A DNA stretch of 64,000 bases from Paenibacillus helianthi (GTDB taxonomy: Bacteria > Bacillota > Bacilli > Paenibacillales > Paenibacillaceae): the NCBI RefSeq assembly GCF_001909055.1, contig NZ_LVWI01000059.1, forward strand, positions 62,001-126,000, written 5' to 3'. Numbering within the stretch: position 1 is the stretch's first letter; every line of letters starts with the position of its first letter. The translations under genes were made by a program, and so were the position numbers. Under the pieces are notes generated by a model that was not told the origin of the DNA, searched no databases, and worked only from the letters and a program-made list of their open reading frames with translations. Shown piece after piece: positions 16,842 through 25,720 of the stretch.

Positions 16842-17978
16842 TTAGCTTTGAAATGCGCTTAAAGATTTCTGGATCGTCAGATCCATTTTTTGGAGCGCCT
16901 GTTCCGGATTACTCTTAGGCAGTTCGTTCAGACCGGCACTGAGCGCCTCCCAGATATGGATCATGAATGAATCGATTGGCATCGGGCGCGCATGATTCAG
17001 AAGCGACAGAATCTCTTTTTTGTTAGGCGCAGCAGAAGCGGCCAGATGATTCTGCACCTCCTCATGAGCCGGAATCCGCTGTACCTGGAACGCCCACATC
17101 GACTGGCATTCTTCGCTTAGCATAAAACGCGTGAACGATAAGATATTCTCCCGTACCTCCGACGCTAACGAATGATTAGGGTAAATCAGACCGATGGATG
17201 AAGACATGGACAATGATTGCCGGCCTGCAATGACTGGAAGCTGACAAACCCCAAGCTTATGTTTCATATGCTTGTCCAGATGGTTATAAATCCACTCGCC
17301 GCAAATAATCGCGCCGATTTTACCGTCAATGAACTGCTCAAGCAGTCCGTGTGAGCCGTCGAGACTGGTGAGTACACCTTGGTCCATCTTGTTGCGGATG
17401 AAATGAAGCGCCTGCTTCATTTCAGAGGTGGCAAGATTCGGCTTGCCTGCCTCTACAGGCCAACCGCCAAATGCCGAGAGGAACGGAATAAACCAATAGC
17501 CTTGCTGTAGATCTGCCCCGATTGGCACGATGCCCTGAGCCGACAGCCGCTCCGCGGCCTCTTCGAATATGTCCCATGTCGTCGGCGCACTGGCATAAAT
17601 CTCTTTATTGTAATAGACAACCAGATGGTTGCCCCGTAATACCGGTACACCATACTGAACACCATTTACCTGCATTGTTGAAAGAGCACCTTCCGTGAGC
17701 ACATCGGCAAACAGCCCGCCCGGCACTTCGGAGTACAGCCCGTTCTCGACATAGGAGGACATGTCCGCAGGAACCATTGCCAGCTGCGGACCCTGACAGG
17801 TGTCCTTGACTCCGTTCAGACCCGTAATGAGCTCCGTAATGTTCATCACTTGTGGGGTCACCTGTATACCAAAGCGCTCCGTGTACAGCTTGCAGATTCC
17901 CTCCAGCACTTCAATCGAGGTATCCCCCGGACCATCAAATTCATGCCATAAGACGAGTTCTTTGTTGTTCTTCTGCAT
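16842..17978 (-). CDS. Solute-binding-protein-fold protein without a signal peptide
   Basis: 378 residues starting MQKNNKELVLWHEFDGPGD. The body is a MalE-like family 1 binding protein (YTERFGIQVTPQ; GVPVLRGNHLVVYYNKEIYASAPTTWDIFEEAAERL; FIDGKIGAIICGEWIYN). Family members normally carry a lipoprotein signal; here there is none, and an AAAGGAGAG site sits right before this start, so the protein should be cytosolic. No permease genes are near. It overlaps the 3' end of the GH13 gene by 38 bases. It may hold or present an oligosaccharide to the GlgE-like enzyme, but that is speculation. Confidence 0.8.
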   Translation of the reverse strand: MQKNNKELVLWHEFDGPGDTSIEVLEGICKLYTERFGIQVTPQVMNITELITGLNGVKDTCQGPQLAMVPADMSSYVENGLYSEVPGGLFADVLTEGALSTMQVNGVQYGVPVLRGNHLVVYYNKEIYASAPTTWDIFEEAAERLSAQGIVPIGADLQQGYWFIPFLSAFGGWPVEAGKPNLATSEMKQALHFIRNKMDQGVLTSLDGSHGLLEQFIDGKIGAIICGEWIYNHLDKHMKHKLGVCQLPVIAGRQSLSMSSSIGLIYPNHSLASEVRENILSFTRFMLSEECQSMWAFQVQRIPAHEEVQNHLAASAAPNKKEILSLLNHARPMPIDSFMIHIWEALSAGLNELPKSNPEQALQKMDLTIQKSLSAFQS

Positions 17979-19929
17979 AGCAGCCTCTCTCCTTTAATTG
18001 ACTATTGTTGCTGACAAGCACCACAGCCTGATTGGGTGCAAGCAGTAAGTTGTCTAGCGACTGACCTATGCTGCCGGTAGTTAAGGAGCTATCCAGTGCC
18101 ACAGTCATTGGACCGCGGCCAGGGACGGCAGCCATTAAATCGATTTCAGAGCTAGCATCAGCATTCAAATTAAAGCAGCACAGCATCGTTAGATCGCCAC
18201 GCATGTATCCGTAGAGCACAGTACCGTCCGGTGATTCAGCCACGAAGAAATTGTCCGGCTTGACCAGCTCGAGCCAGTCTTTTTTGAAGTCACTTAGCTC
18301 AGCCAGCAGTGGCAGAAGCGGTGCAGGATTCGTCCAATTAATCTTCAGGACATTAAAAAATGCGCGCGGGATGTCGCTTCCGTTCGTATTGTCTCCAAGA
18401 CCGCAGTTCAATGGCTGCTCTTCGTTCATTTCATAACCGGTTGTCACGTATGGAATTGCGTTCGGAAGAAACTGATTAAATACCGCGGTCATACGGGCAA
18501 CCTCTACGCCGCCCCGGCTCGTGATCCGGGGTGTATCTGCCGTTTCTGCACAGGCAAACACATGGATATTTAACTCAGGCAGTTCCTCCAGGTAGGCAAC
18601 CAGATTGTCCTTCGTCATTTGCGTCATGACATTCCATCCGCTGCCAAGCATAATATTGTAGCCGGTGCTGGCCGCTTTCTTGTGATTGCGGTTAAACAAG
18701 TCTTCGCTGATCAATATGGCATTCGGATTTATCTCTTTAATCGTGTCAAAAATACGGGTAAGCAGCGGAGTCGGAAGCACATGTCCGATGTCAATCCGGA
18801 AGCCGTCAATCCCATACGTTTCGAGATTAAACCGTACTGCCTGCTCCAGAACATCCCACAGCTCAAGATTGGGTTCTTCTCCAGGGTAGTCATTGCATTT
18901 AATGGTATCGAACAGTACAAATGGCGCTTGATCCGGACTTATAAGATGTCTCACTTGCGGAGAGAAATCCTTATAAAGGCGCAAAAACGTAATGTCTGTC
19001 CAAATCGGTTGCACATCATTAATCCAGTCAGAATGCGCCGGAGAAGTCGTTATCCCCAGTTCCTGCTCCACCAAAGTCAGTATTTCTTCTCCGGTTCTGG
19101 CAACCCTTTCTCTTAATTGCTGCCAAATGACTGGATTCAGTTCGTTTGGCGGCTGTGAAAACTTCCGAAGAAACGCTTCAGTCTCTTGGCTTCGATAGAC
19201 CAGTTCCAGCTTGTCAGGCGTACATTCCTCAAAAAAACCAAGCTCTGGAATCGAAGGCGGTGCAAAGCCCTCGAGAGCATCCGTCTTGATCCAATACACC
19301 CAATCAGGATGCTCGGCTATGAACTCACTGTTTTTCGCTGTTACGCGCGGAATAAAATCGACAACAGTCTTAATATCAAGCAAATGGCAGGCTTCTACCA
19401 GAGCGCCAAGCTCATCGTGAATGGTGAAGTTGTCCATGCCGTCGAGCAGGCTGTCATGCAGGTTCTGATCCAGACGGAATAACGATTGCACAGCGTAAGG
19501 TGATCCGATGTCTCCCTTCAGGTTCAACGTGCTATACTGGTTGACCGGAAGCATATATAAAATATTGATACCCATCCTTTTCAGCAGCGGCAGAAGAATA
19601 CAGAACCGCAAAAAAGTACCGGACTCTGTTGTTCCATCATGATTGTAATCCCAAGCTGTTGAGTAACGGACAAGCGCGGAATAGATAGCACTGTCATCCA
19701 GATTCGTGCGCTCCTTGAGCAAATACCTCCACGAAAGCTTGTCCAAATACTTGAAGTGCTCCGTCATAAAATCATACGGGTGTACACAAATTTCACCCTC
19801 TTTGGCGAAGAGAACACGTTCATATTGGCACTCGTTCCACACAGCAGGTATCCAAATCGGCTCAACGTCTTTATCCTTGTGAGAAGACAAGTAATCCTGA
19901 ACAAGTCTTAATTTGCTGTCATTGCTCAT
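17941..19929 (-). CDS. Cytosolic GH13 alpha-amylase-family enzyme with GlgE-like motifs
   Basis: 662 residues from MSNDSKLRLVQDY; the longer frame to 19977 overlaps the dehydrogenase gene. The TIM barrel carries the GH13 triad: nucleophile Asp in GFRIDIGHVLP (about residue 380), acid/base Glu in ISEDLF (about 407) and the third Asp in AETADTPR (about 463). The last two blocks recall the maltosyltransferase GlgE (ESHDTPR) more than secreted amylases. No signal peptide, so it works on an intracellular glucan, sugar or sugar phosphate. Its C-terminus runs 38 bases into the next gene, perhaps from a late frameshift or loss of an earlier stop. Confidence 0.82.
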   Translation of the reverse strand: MSNDSKLRLVQDYLSSHKDKDVEPIWIPAVWNECQYERVLFAKEGEICVHPYDFMTEHFKYLDKLSWRYLLKERTNLDDSAIYSALVRYSTAWDYNHDGTTESGTFLRFCILLPLLKRMGINILYMLPVNQYSTLNLKGDIGSPYAVQSLFRLDQNLHDSLLDGMDNFTIHDELGALVEACHLLDIKTVVDFIPRVTAKNSEFIAEHPDWVYWIKTDALEGFAPPSIPELGFFEECTPDKLELVYRSQETEAFLRKFSQPPNELNPVIWQQLRERVARTGEEILTLVEQELGITTSPAHSDWINDVQPIWTDITFLRLYKDFSPQVRHLISPDQAPFVLFDTIKCNDYPGEEPNLELWDVLEQAVRFNLETYGIDGFRIDIGHVLPTPLLTRIFDTIKEINPNAILISEDLFNRNHKKAASTGYNIMLGSGWNVMTQMTKDNLVAYLEELPELNIHVFACAETADTPRITSRGGVEVARMTAVFNQFLPNAIPYVTTGYEMNEEQPLNCGLGDNTNGSDIPRAFFNVLKINWTNPAPLLPLLAELSDFKKDWLELVKPDNFFVAESPDGTVLYGYMRGDLTMLCCFNLNADASSEIDLMAAVPGRGPMTVALDSSLTTGSIGQSLDNLLLAPNQAVVLVSNNSQLKERGCYAEEQQRTRLMA

Positions 19930-19966
19930 TAGCAGGTGCCACCTCTCGTTGATCGTAGTTCTATGT

Positions 19967-21007
19967 TTACGGAACAAAAACCGTCTTTAACGTTTCACTC
20001 TCAACCGGTTTCGAAGTGTCCAATTCATAGCCGATAAGCTCGTTAATCGCTGCTTCGTGCTGATTCAACTTCACTTTTCTAGTCACTAGTTTCTTCAATT
20101 CCGGTGTCTCGGCAGCAAATCGTAAAGCCTCCTCGAACATGTTGCGGTACTCCCCTGCTGCGATAATTTTGATCGCCTGCTGTGCAAATTTGGTGGGGGA
20201 AAAGGTATACCGGTATTTCGCATTAATCCCAAAAGGAACAATACGGCCTCCACGCTCAATCCATTTCTCTGCGAATTCGAGCTGGGTGCCCACCGTATCG
20301 ATAATCAGGTCAAATTTGTGGCCCGAGCAGATCTCGTTTACGGTGGCTTCATTGAGTTGGGATGGTGTCATAGCGAAATCTGAAATTTCTTTTGCAAAGG
20401 CGAGCCGGTAGGGGTTAATTTCTGTCGCAACTGTGAGCGCTGCTATCGATTTGCTGACCATTTGGCACAAAATACCCATTGGGCCCGACCCGAGAACAAG
20501 GACCTTATCATCTGCTGAAACGCCAGCCTCCTTGAAATTGTGCAGCACACATGCAAGCGGCTCAATCAAAACCCCCGTCTCCCAGCTCATATGGTCCGGA
20601 ATTCTATGCGCAAACGTTTGTGCAGTTGAGAAAAAAAAAGTGAATGTCCCATTTCGATTCAAGCCTGCAATGGGCATTCCCTTTCCGTCTATGCCCGTAC
20701 ACAGGTTAGGCTGGTTCTTCCGGCAAAAGTAACATTCACCGCAACTTTGATTCGGATCAATCACTACTCGGTCTCCCACCTTCACGCGGTCGACGCTGCT
20801 GCCGATTTCTACGACGGTTCCCACAGCCTCATGACCGCGAATAATATCTGGAACCCCCTCCTCTTTACCGGTTATGACCGCTAGATCCGTTCCGCACACA
20901 CCTGTCATCTCAATCCGGATTTTGACTTCATCCGCCGCTGCAATCTGCGGCTCCTCACATTCGCAGAGTTCCAGCTTGTGGTTGGATGACCATACCAGAG
21001 CTTCCAT
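19967..21007 (-). CDS. Zinc-dependent medium-chain dehydrogenase
   Basis: 346 residues. Catalytic zinc ligands are in GVCGTD (about residue 38) and RGHE (about 60); the four-cysteine structural zinc loop is CGECYFCRKNQPNLC. The NAD-binding motif is LGSGPMGI (about 170). Members oxidise polyols, cyclitols or alcohols, for example sorbitol, threonine and 2-deoxy-scyllo-inosamine dehydrogenases. The substrate cannot be fixed. It is the first gene of the cluster and has a GGAGG site seven bases before the start. With a GH13 enzyme next, a sugar or cyclitol substrate is plausible. Confidence 0.9.
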   Translation of the reverse strand: MEALVWSSNHKLELCECEEPQIAAADEVKIRIEMTGVCGTDLAVITGKEEGVPDIIRGHEAVGTVVEIGSSVDRVKVGDRVVIDPNQSCGECYFCRKNQPNLCTGIDGKGMPIAGLNRNGTFTFFFSTAQTFAHRIPDHMSWETGVLIEPLACVLHNFKEAGVSADDKVLVLGSGPMGILCQMVSKSIAALTVATEINPYRLAFAKEISDFAMTPSQLNEATVNEICSGHKFDLIIDTVGTQLEFAEKWIERGGRIVPFGINAKYRYTFSPTKFAQQAIKIIAAGEYRNMFEEALRFAAETPELKKLVTRKVKLNQHEAAINELIGYELDTSKPVESETLKTVFVP

Positions 21008-21201
21008 CTACTCGCCTCCATTTTCATCGTCTTTCAGAAAAAATTGGTTATTTTTCAATTTCGTTCAAAATATATCACATTGCCTTTGTCGAAGTAAGGG
21101 GAATTTTGTAATTAAATGTTATATATAAACATTTTTACACAAACATCACACTCACAGGCTCTAATCACTCAACTTTCGGAGCCTGAAATCGGCAGATATG
21201 C

Positions 21202-21438
21202 CTTGATCTATCTGCATCAGCGCAAGAAGTCTCTGCGGGTACGGAGCAAATCACAGCGACGGTTACAGAAATGGTCGACATTTCAAAAAATGCCGCCGAC
21301 GAAACAAGAAATATGGCGGCGGCTGAAGAATAATTATCGTCCATGGAAGAAGTAAAAGCCTCCTCCAGTCTGCTAAGCGCTAGTGCGCAACAGCTTCAGG
21401 ATGAGCTTGGAAAATTTACTCTCGCAAAAAGTAGCTGA
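21202..21438 (+). pseudogene. Remnant of a methyl-accepting chemotaxis protein C-terminus
   Basis: One continuous frame reads LDLSASAQEVSAGTEQIT, then VTEMVDISKNAADETRNM, then AAAEE, a TAA stop, LSSMEEVKASSSLLSASAQQL and QDELGKFTL, ending at TGA. This is the typical distal signalling helix and tail of a chemotaxis receptor. At the internal stop homologs have Gln (EEQLSSMEEV), so a single CAA to TAA change would explain it. The whole N-terminal sensor and the signalling tip are missing, so the gene is dead. Confidence 0.85.
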
Positions 21439-21458
21439 GCTAAAGATTAAACGCCAGC

Positions 21459-21514
21459 CCCAACAGAGCATAGGCCGCTATCCTGAACAGGGGGGCGGCC
21501 TATGCTCTGTTGGG
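21459..21514. other. Perfect 20-base-pair hairpin without T-tract
   Basis: CCCAACAGAGCATAGGCCGC at 21459-21478 pairs perfectly with 21495-21514 across a 16-base loop. No T-tract follows on either strand. It lies between the chemotaxis remnant and the 3' end of the minus-strand lipoprotein gene and may act as a bidirectional 3' end or mRNA stabiliser. Confidence 0.8.
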
Positions 21515-21555
21515 TATTCTATAGGGTAATTCAAAATAAGCCAAACAAAGGCCGG

Positions 21556-22677
21556 TTAAGACAGTTTTACAACATACGTAATGAACTGGTATGCATTATC
21601 CTTCAGGACCGAAACGGATGCCAGCAGTTTTTTGCCCGAGGGACTCCAGCGCAGCTGGTCCGCCACCTCAATGTCATTCAGCACAGGCGTCTGCTCCCCC
21701 GTCTCCACCTCGGTGATGAACAGGCCATCCTGGTCCTCGGCAGCGTTAGCGGATGTGGTTACATAGGCCAGCTTGCTGCCGTCCGGTGACCAGCTGGTCC
21801 CGAAGATCTGCTGGCCTGCCGCCAGCCGAGACTGTTCGCTGCCTTCACTATCGCAGATCAGCAGCACCATCTCTCCAGGCTTCGTCCGCTCTACAATCGC
21901 CAGTCTGCTCCCGTCCGGTGACGGGATCACCCACATCACATTCTTTTTTAGCACCTTGGTCTGCTTCGTTTCGGTATCATAGGCGCTGAGCTGGCTGTCT
22001 TCCCCTGTAATATAAAGAATCCGGCTGCCGGACTGAACAACCTCATGAACGTAAGGAATGCCAGTCTTCAGCACCGTTTCCTGCTTGCCGTTCACGTCTG
22101 CTTTTACAATATTTCCTTCCATATCCGGGAAAAGCACATGTTCATTGTCGGCCCATGACCCTTCCTCACTTCGGAACTCTGCAGCACTCGCCTTCACAGA
22201 TACACCCGTGGCCAGATTCATAATGAAACCAAGTCCGGTAGCCTCATAGAGTTCTTTGTAAAAAACCCGGCTTTTGTCCGGGGACAGCTGCGCCGCACCA
22301 TAATTCTTCTCCCCCTCCTGCAGAGGCGTGTCCACACCCGAAGAGAGCGTGCGGAGATAGAGATTATGCGGATACCGTTCCTGGCCTTCCACCGTCTGCG
22401 GAGGGAGATTACGGTTCTCTTTATCGAGTACGATAACCTCCTCGCTGACAAAATCCAACCCCCGTATGCCCTCCGTTTTTTCGATACCCGCAAGCTTTAG
22501 CTTCGTATAGACGGATTCACTGGTATTATCCATGACCGTGATTTTTTTGCCGGATTTCTCGACAGTCTGACGTGAATCCGTATTCTCTGTACTGCAGGCA
22601 GCTACGGACAGAAGAACAGCACTGCACAGCAGCATCTGCATCACTTTGCCTGGCCTGAAATTTTGGTCAGGATTCAT
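21556..22677 (-). CDS. TolB-like beta-propeller lipoprotein
   Basis: 373 residues from MNPDQNFRPGK, with a GGGGGG site upstream. The signal peptide ends in the lipobox SVAAC, so it is attached to the outer face of the membrane. The body has repeated WD40/TolB-like strands (SPDKSRVFYKE, SPDGSRLAIVE, SWSPDGSKLAYVT, RWSPSGKKLLASV), forming a beta-propeller. It follows the histidine kinase gene by about 95 bases on the same strand, so it may be an extracytoplasmic accessory of that two-component system. The ligand or partner is unknown. Confidence 0.82.
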   Translation of the reverse strand: MNPDQNFRPGKVMQMLLCSAVLLSVAACSTENTDSRQTVEKSGKKITVMDNTSESVYTKLKLAGIEKTEGIRGLDFVSEEVIVLDKENRNLPPQTVEGQERYPHNLYLRTLSSGVDTPLQEGEKNYGAAQLSPDKSRVFYKELYEATGLGFIMNLATGVSVKASAAEFRSEEGSWADNEHVLFPDMEGNIVKADVNGKQETVLKTGIPYVHEVVQSGSRILYITGEDSQLSAYDTETKQTKVLKKNVMWVIPSPDGSRLAIVERTKPGEMVLLICDSEGSEQSRLAAGQQIFGTSWSPDGSKLAYVTTSANAAEDQDGLFITEVETGEQTPVLNDIEVADQLRWSPSGKKLLASVSVLKDNAYQFITYVVKLS

Positions 22678-22772
22678 AGTATGGTTCCCCCCTGATTGAG
22701 TTGCTCCCAGCATAACGGATACTTATTTCTAAATAACCCGCCGGATGTTTCCAAGTTGTAAACTTAAGCCCT

Positions 22773-24239
22773 TCAGGTCATGACGGGAAAAGACAGCTGA
22801 AACGCCGCACCTTCACCGTCCGGCTCCAGCAGGGTAATGGTTCCGTTCTGCTTCTCCACCAGATTACGGACCAGAGACAAACCTAATCCTGTCCCTCCCG
22901 ACTGTCGGGAGCGGTCACGGTTTACGGTGTAGAAGGGCTCAAAAATCTTCTCTCTGAATTCTGCCGGAATGCCAATGCCGGAATCCCTGACCGTGATCCA
23001 GACCCGGTGGTCCCGGACCACGCTGTGAAGATGAACCGTCCCTTGCGGGACATTATATTTGATCGCATTATCCAGCAGATTGATGAAGATATGCATGAAG
23101 CTTTCCTTATCGATCCAGATCTGCGCCGGCTGTACGTCCAGCGTGATGGTGAGCCCGTACCGTTCAGCCTTGCCCTTCATGCGGCCGCAGATATCCTGCA
23201 ATACGCCCGCTACCTCCAGCAGCTCCGCCTGGGATTCAAAATCATATTTCTCCAGCGCCGTCAACTGCAGCACCTTCTCCACCATTTCATAGAGCCGCTG
23301 CGTCTCCTTCGCAATACTGAGCTTGGCATCCGACAACAGCTCGGGATCATCATCGTACATGTTCAAGAGATCGACATAGGCCTTGATTGAAGTCAGCGGC
23401 GTCTTGAATTCGTGGCTGATATTGCCAATGTATTGCTTCTGCTGCTGCTCCAGTGCCTGAAGCTTCTGCACGGCGAGCTGCAGCTTGCGCTGCTCTTCAT
23501 CCTTCGCGGCAATGCTGCTGTCGATCTCCCGGCTCATGAAGTAAATGCCTTCAGCCAGCTCCCCCAGCTCATCTTTGCGCTTGACCGGGGGAGCGGAGAT
23601 GTACTCGGCGCGGCGGATCGATTCCGCCGCCCTCTTCAGCCGCCCGATGGCTGCGGCGGCCTTGTTGAAATACAGGTAGCCGCCAATGAAGCTCAAGACC
23701 AAAACTGCGGCGCCCGTGGTCAGGAAGAGATTCAACAGCGTCCGCTGGAAGCTCTGGGCATCCTGCAGCGGATACTCCAGCTGGACCACCCCCATCTGTT
23801 GATCAGGCCCCTGCAGCGGCGCCAGATAGAGCATAGTATCGCCGGCGCTCTGGTAGGCGATTTTGTTCTGAAGCGCATAGGCTAGCGCTTCGGCGGGTTT
23901 CTGCTCCGTCGCTAGGTCCCCCCCCTGCCGGGATGTCCCCACCTGCTGCCCGTCTGCATCGTACAGCGTCACCTGCAGCCCGGTGAACCCGGCCAGCTCT
24001 ACAGCCAGCGCTTTCCCCCGCTGCTGCATGAATGCCTGCGACTCAAGCCGTGTGCCGGTATAATAGGTCTGTTTGACGCGCAGATTTACTGTTTTGACAT
24101 GCTGGGCGAGTGCACTCTCGATCTGTGCCTGCTGGTTACGCTCTACTCCTTGCAGTACGAAATAGCTCAGGATGCTAATCGATAGAATCAAGAGCACCGC
24201 CAGAAACAGGCTGAATTTCAGCTTGATGCTAATCCTCAT
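22773..24239 (-). CDS. Sensor histidine kinase
   Basis: 488 residues. Two membrane segments (about 8-28 and 168-188) bracket an extracellular sensor of about 140 residues. HAMP linker and coiled coil follow, then HisKA with the phosphorylated His in GNISHEFKTPLTS (about 275) and HATPase_c with DSGIGIP and GTGLGLSLV. Its start overlaps the response regulator stop (ATGA), so both are co-translated. The signal is unknown; the downstream beta-propeller lipoprotein may take part. Confidence 0.93.
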   Translation of the reverse strand: MRISIKLKFSLFLAVLLILSISILSYFVLQGVERNQQAQIESALAQHVKTVNLRVKQTYYTGTRLESQAFMQQRGKALAVELAGFTGLQVTLYDADGQQVGTSRQGGDLATEQKPAEALAYALQNKIAYQSAGDTMLYLAPLQGPDQQMGVVQLEYPLQDAQSFQRTLLNLFLTTGAAVLVLSFIGGYLYFNKAAAAIGRLKRAAESIRRAEYISAPPVKRKDELGELAEGIYFMSREIDSSIAAKDEEQRKLQLAVQKLQALEQQQKQYIGNISHEFKTPLTSIKAYVDLLNMYDDDPELLSDAKLSIAKETQRLYEMVEKVLQLTALEKYDFESQAELLEVAGVLQDICGRMKGKAERYGLTITLDVQPAQIWIDKESFMHIFINLLDNAIKYNVPQGTVHLHSVVRDHRVWITVRDSGIGIPAEFREKIFEPFYTVNRDRSRQSGGTGLGLSLVRNLVEKQNGTITLLEPDGEGAAFQLSFPVMT

Positions 24240-24931
24240 GCGAAGCTACCCGCCGGAACCGCCTTGTAGCCCACCCCATAGACGGTTTGCAAAATATTCT
24301 GGTAGGGCTCGCCCAGTTTTTTGCGCAGCCGCTGGATGTGAATGTCCACTGTGCGCGTACCGCCGGCATAGTCCATTTCCCAGACCTGCTCCAGGAGTTC
24401 TTCGCGCATATAGACCCGCTGCGGATGGGAGAGCAGCAGGTGCAGGAGATCGAACTCCTTCGGTGTCAGCTCCAGAAGTTCCTCTCCAAGCTGGGCAGAT
24501 CTCCGGTCCTGGTGAACCCGAAGCGCACCATATTCGATTAGCTCGCTTTTGGCCTCGGCCGTATTCTTCTCCAGCCTGCGCAGCAGCGCCTTCACCCGGG
24601 CCAGCAGCTCGCGGATCTCAAACGGCTTGGTCATATAATCGTCCGCTCCCAGCTCCAGGCCGACGATTTTATCGACAATGTCATTTTTGACGGTGAGTAA
24701 TATAATCCCGATGTCATCACGGTCCTCCAGCTTGCGGCATACATCATACCCGTTCAGCTTCGGCATCATCACATCCAGCACCATCACATTGGGATGAAAA
24801 ATTTGCGCTTTGGCAAGCGCCTCTTCGCCGTCTCCGGCGGTATCCACCTCATAGCCTTCACGCCTCAGCGCGTAGGCAATCGCATTTACAATACCAGGCT
24901 CGTCATCGACTACCAGCACTTTTTTGGTCAT
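24236..24931 (-). CDS. OmpR/PhoB-family response regulator
   Basis: 231 residues. The receiver domain has the acidic pair VVDDE, phosphoacceptor Asp in VLDVMMPKLNGYD (about residue 52) and Lys in TKPFEIRELLARV. The C-terminal winged helix contains ELTPKEFDLLHLLLSHPQRVYMREELLEQVW and RTVDIHIQRLRKKL. It pairs with the kinase encoded immediately downstream. The palindrome GTTAAGCTTAAC about 200 bases upstream may be a binding site, also serving the divergent secreted-protein gene. Confidence 0.95.
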   Translation of the reverse strand: MTKKVLVVDDEPGIVNAIAYALRREGYEVDTAGDGEEALAKAQIFHPNVMVLDVMMPKLNGYDVCRKLEDRDDIGIILLTVKNDIVDKIVGLELGADDYMTKPFEIRELLARVKALLRRLEKNTAEAKSELIEYGALRVHQDRRSAQLGEELLELTPKEFDLLHLLLSHPQRVYMREELLEQVWEMDYAGGTRTVDIHIQRLRKKLGEPYQNILQTVYGVGYKAVPAGSFA

Positions 24932-25130
24932 TTGAGGTTCACCTCCTTCACTTGCGGTTATTTATTTCATGCCCGGCCTGTTCAGCCTTAATCTTGCCCC
25001 TAAGTGCACATATACTTCCAGACGGACACCATGCGGAAAAGTTCCCGCTGCCTGAAAATAGTTGAGACCCCGTATGATGTAAAACGTAGTATCCGGCAGA
25101 GTCCCATTCTTTAGGTTATCTTAAAGAAGA

Positions 25131-25142
25131 GTTAAGCTTAAC
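25131..25142. promoter_or_regulatory. Palindrome GTTAAGCTTAAC between divergent genes
   Basis: A perfect 12-base palindrome lies in the 313-base gap between the response regulator gene (minus) and the secreted-protein gene (plus). It could be the operator of that regulator. A TATAAT element at 25215-25220 follows it on the plus strand. No regulatory data can be read beyond this. Confidence 0.4.
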
Positions 25143-25244
25143 CTCAGCTTTGCCGGTTACAATGAATTTAAGCATAAGTATCCTAACCCATGAAACTAAT
25201 AACCCTGTGCCGATATAATATAACTTGAAAAGAGGATGAGTGGT

Positions 25245-25634
25245 ATGAATATTAAACGAGTAATGATTGTCGGGAGCATGATTGTAGCGATCTCCTTTGG
25301 TGGGACCACCTGGGGCAAACCGATCGCAAATGCGAGTCCAGTCGCCAAATGGTCTGCCACCAATGTAGCCGAGAAAGATGATTTGCTGGAAGCGTTGAAT
25401 CAATCCTCCGATCAAGAGCTATATGACGCGCTGTACGACGGCAAGTCGCTGAAGGATATCGCTGTAGAGAATGGCGGAAATATTGGAAACATCATTAATT
25501 TGCAGGTGAACCAGCTTACACAGCAGCTTGATCAACGCCTCGCCAGCGGCAACATCACCCGGCAGCAATATGTCGCGCAAAAAGCTGAATTGCAAGAGAT
25601 CGTGACCCAAAGTGTAATGACTTCATTTGGCTGA
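25245..25634 (+). CDS. Small secreted protein of unknown function
   Basis: 129 residues from MNIKRVMIVGSM. AAAAGAGG lies nine bases upstream, which favours this ATG over the one at 25236 that abuts the site. An N-terminal signal peptide (about residues 1-27) is followed by a mature helical protein. It includes LLEALNQSSDQELYDALYDGKSLKDIAVENGG and a coiled-coil-like Gln-rich end. The GKSLKDIA block recalls small secreted DUF2680-like proteins, a weak match. It is divergent from the two-component system and may be its target. Confidence 0.75.
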   Translation: MNIKRVMIVGSMIVAISFGGTTWGKPIANASPVAKWSATNVAEKDDLLEALNQSSDQELYDALYDGKSLKDIAVENGGNIGNIINLQVNQLTQQLDQRLASGNITRQQYVAQKAELQEIVTQSVMTSFG

Positions 25635-25670
25635 CAGAGGGTACATACACTCTATATAGTCTGGAAAAAC

Positions 25671-25720
25671 AGGCTGTCTCCTCCGCAGAAATGAACTGCT
25701 TAGGAGACAGCCTATTTTAG
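25671..25720 (+). terminator. Intrinsic terminator after the secreted-protein gene
   Basis: AGGCTGTCTCCT (25671-25682) pairs perfectly with AGGAGACAGCCT (25702-25713), followed by ATTTTAG. On the minus strand the other side is GTTTTTCC, so it may work in both directions. Confidence 0.8.
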
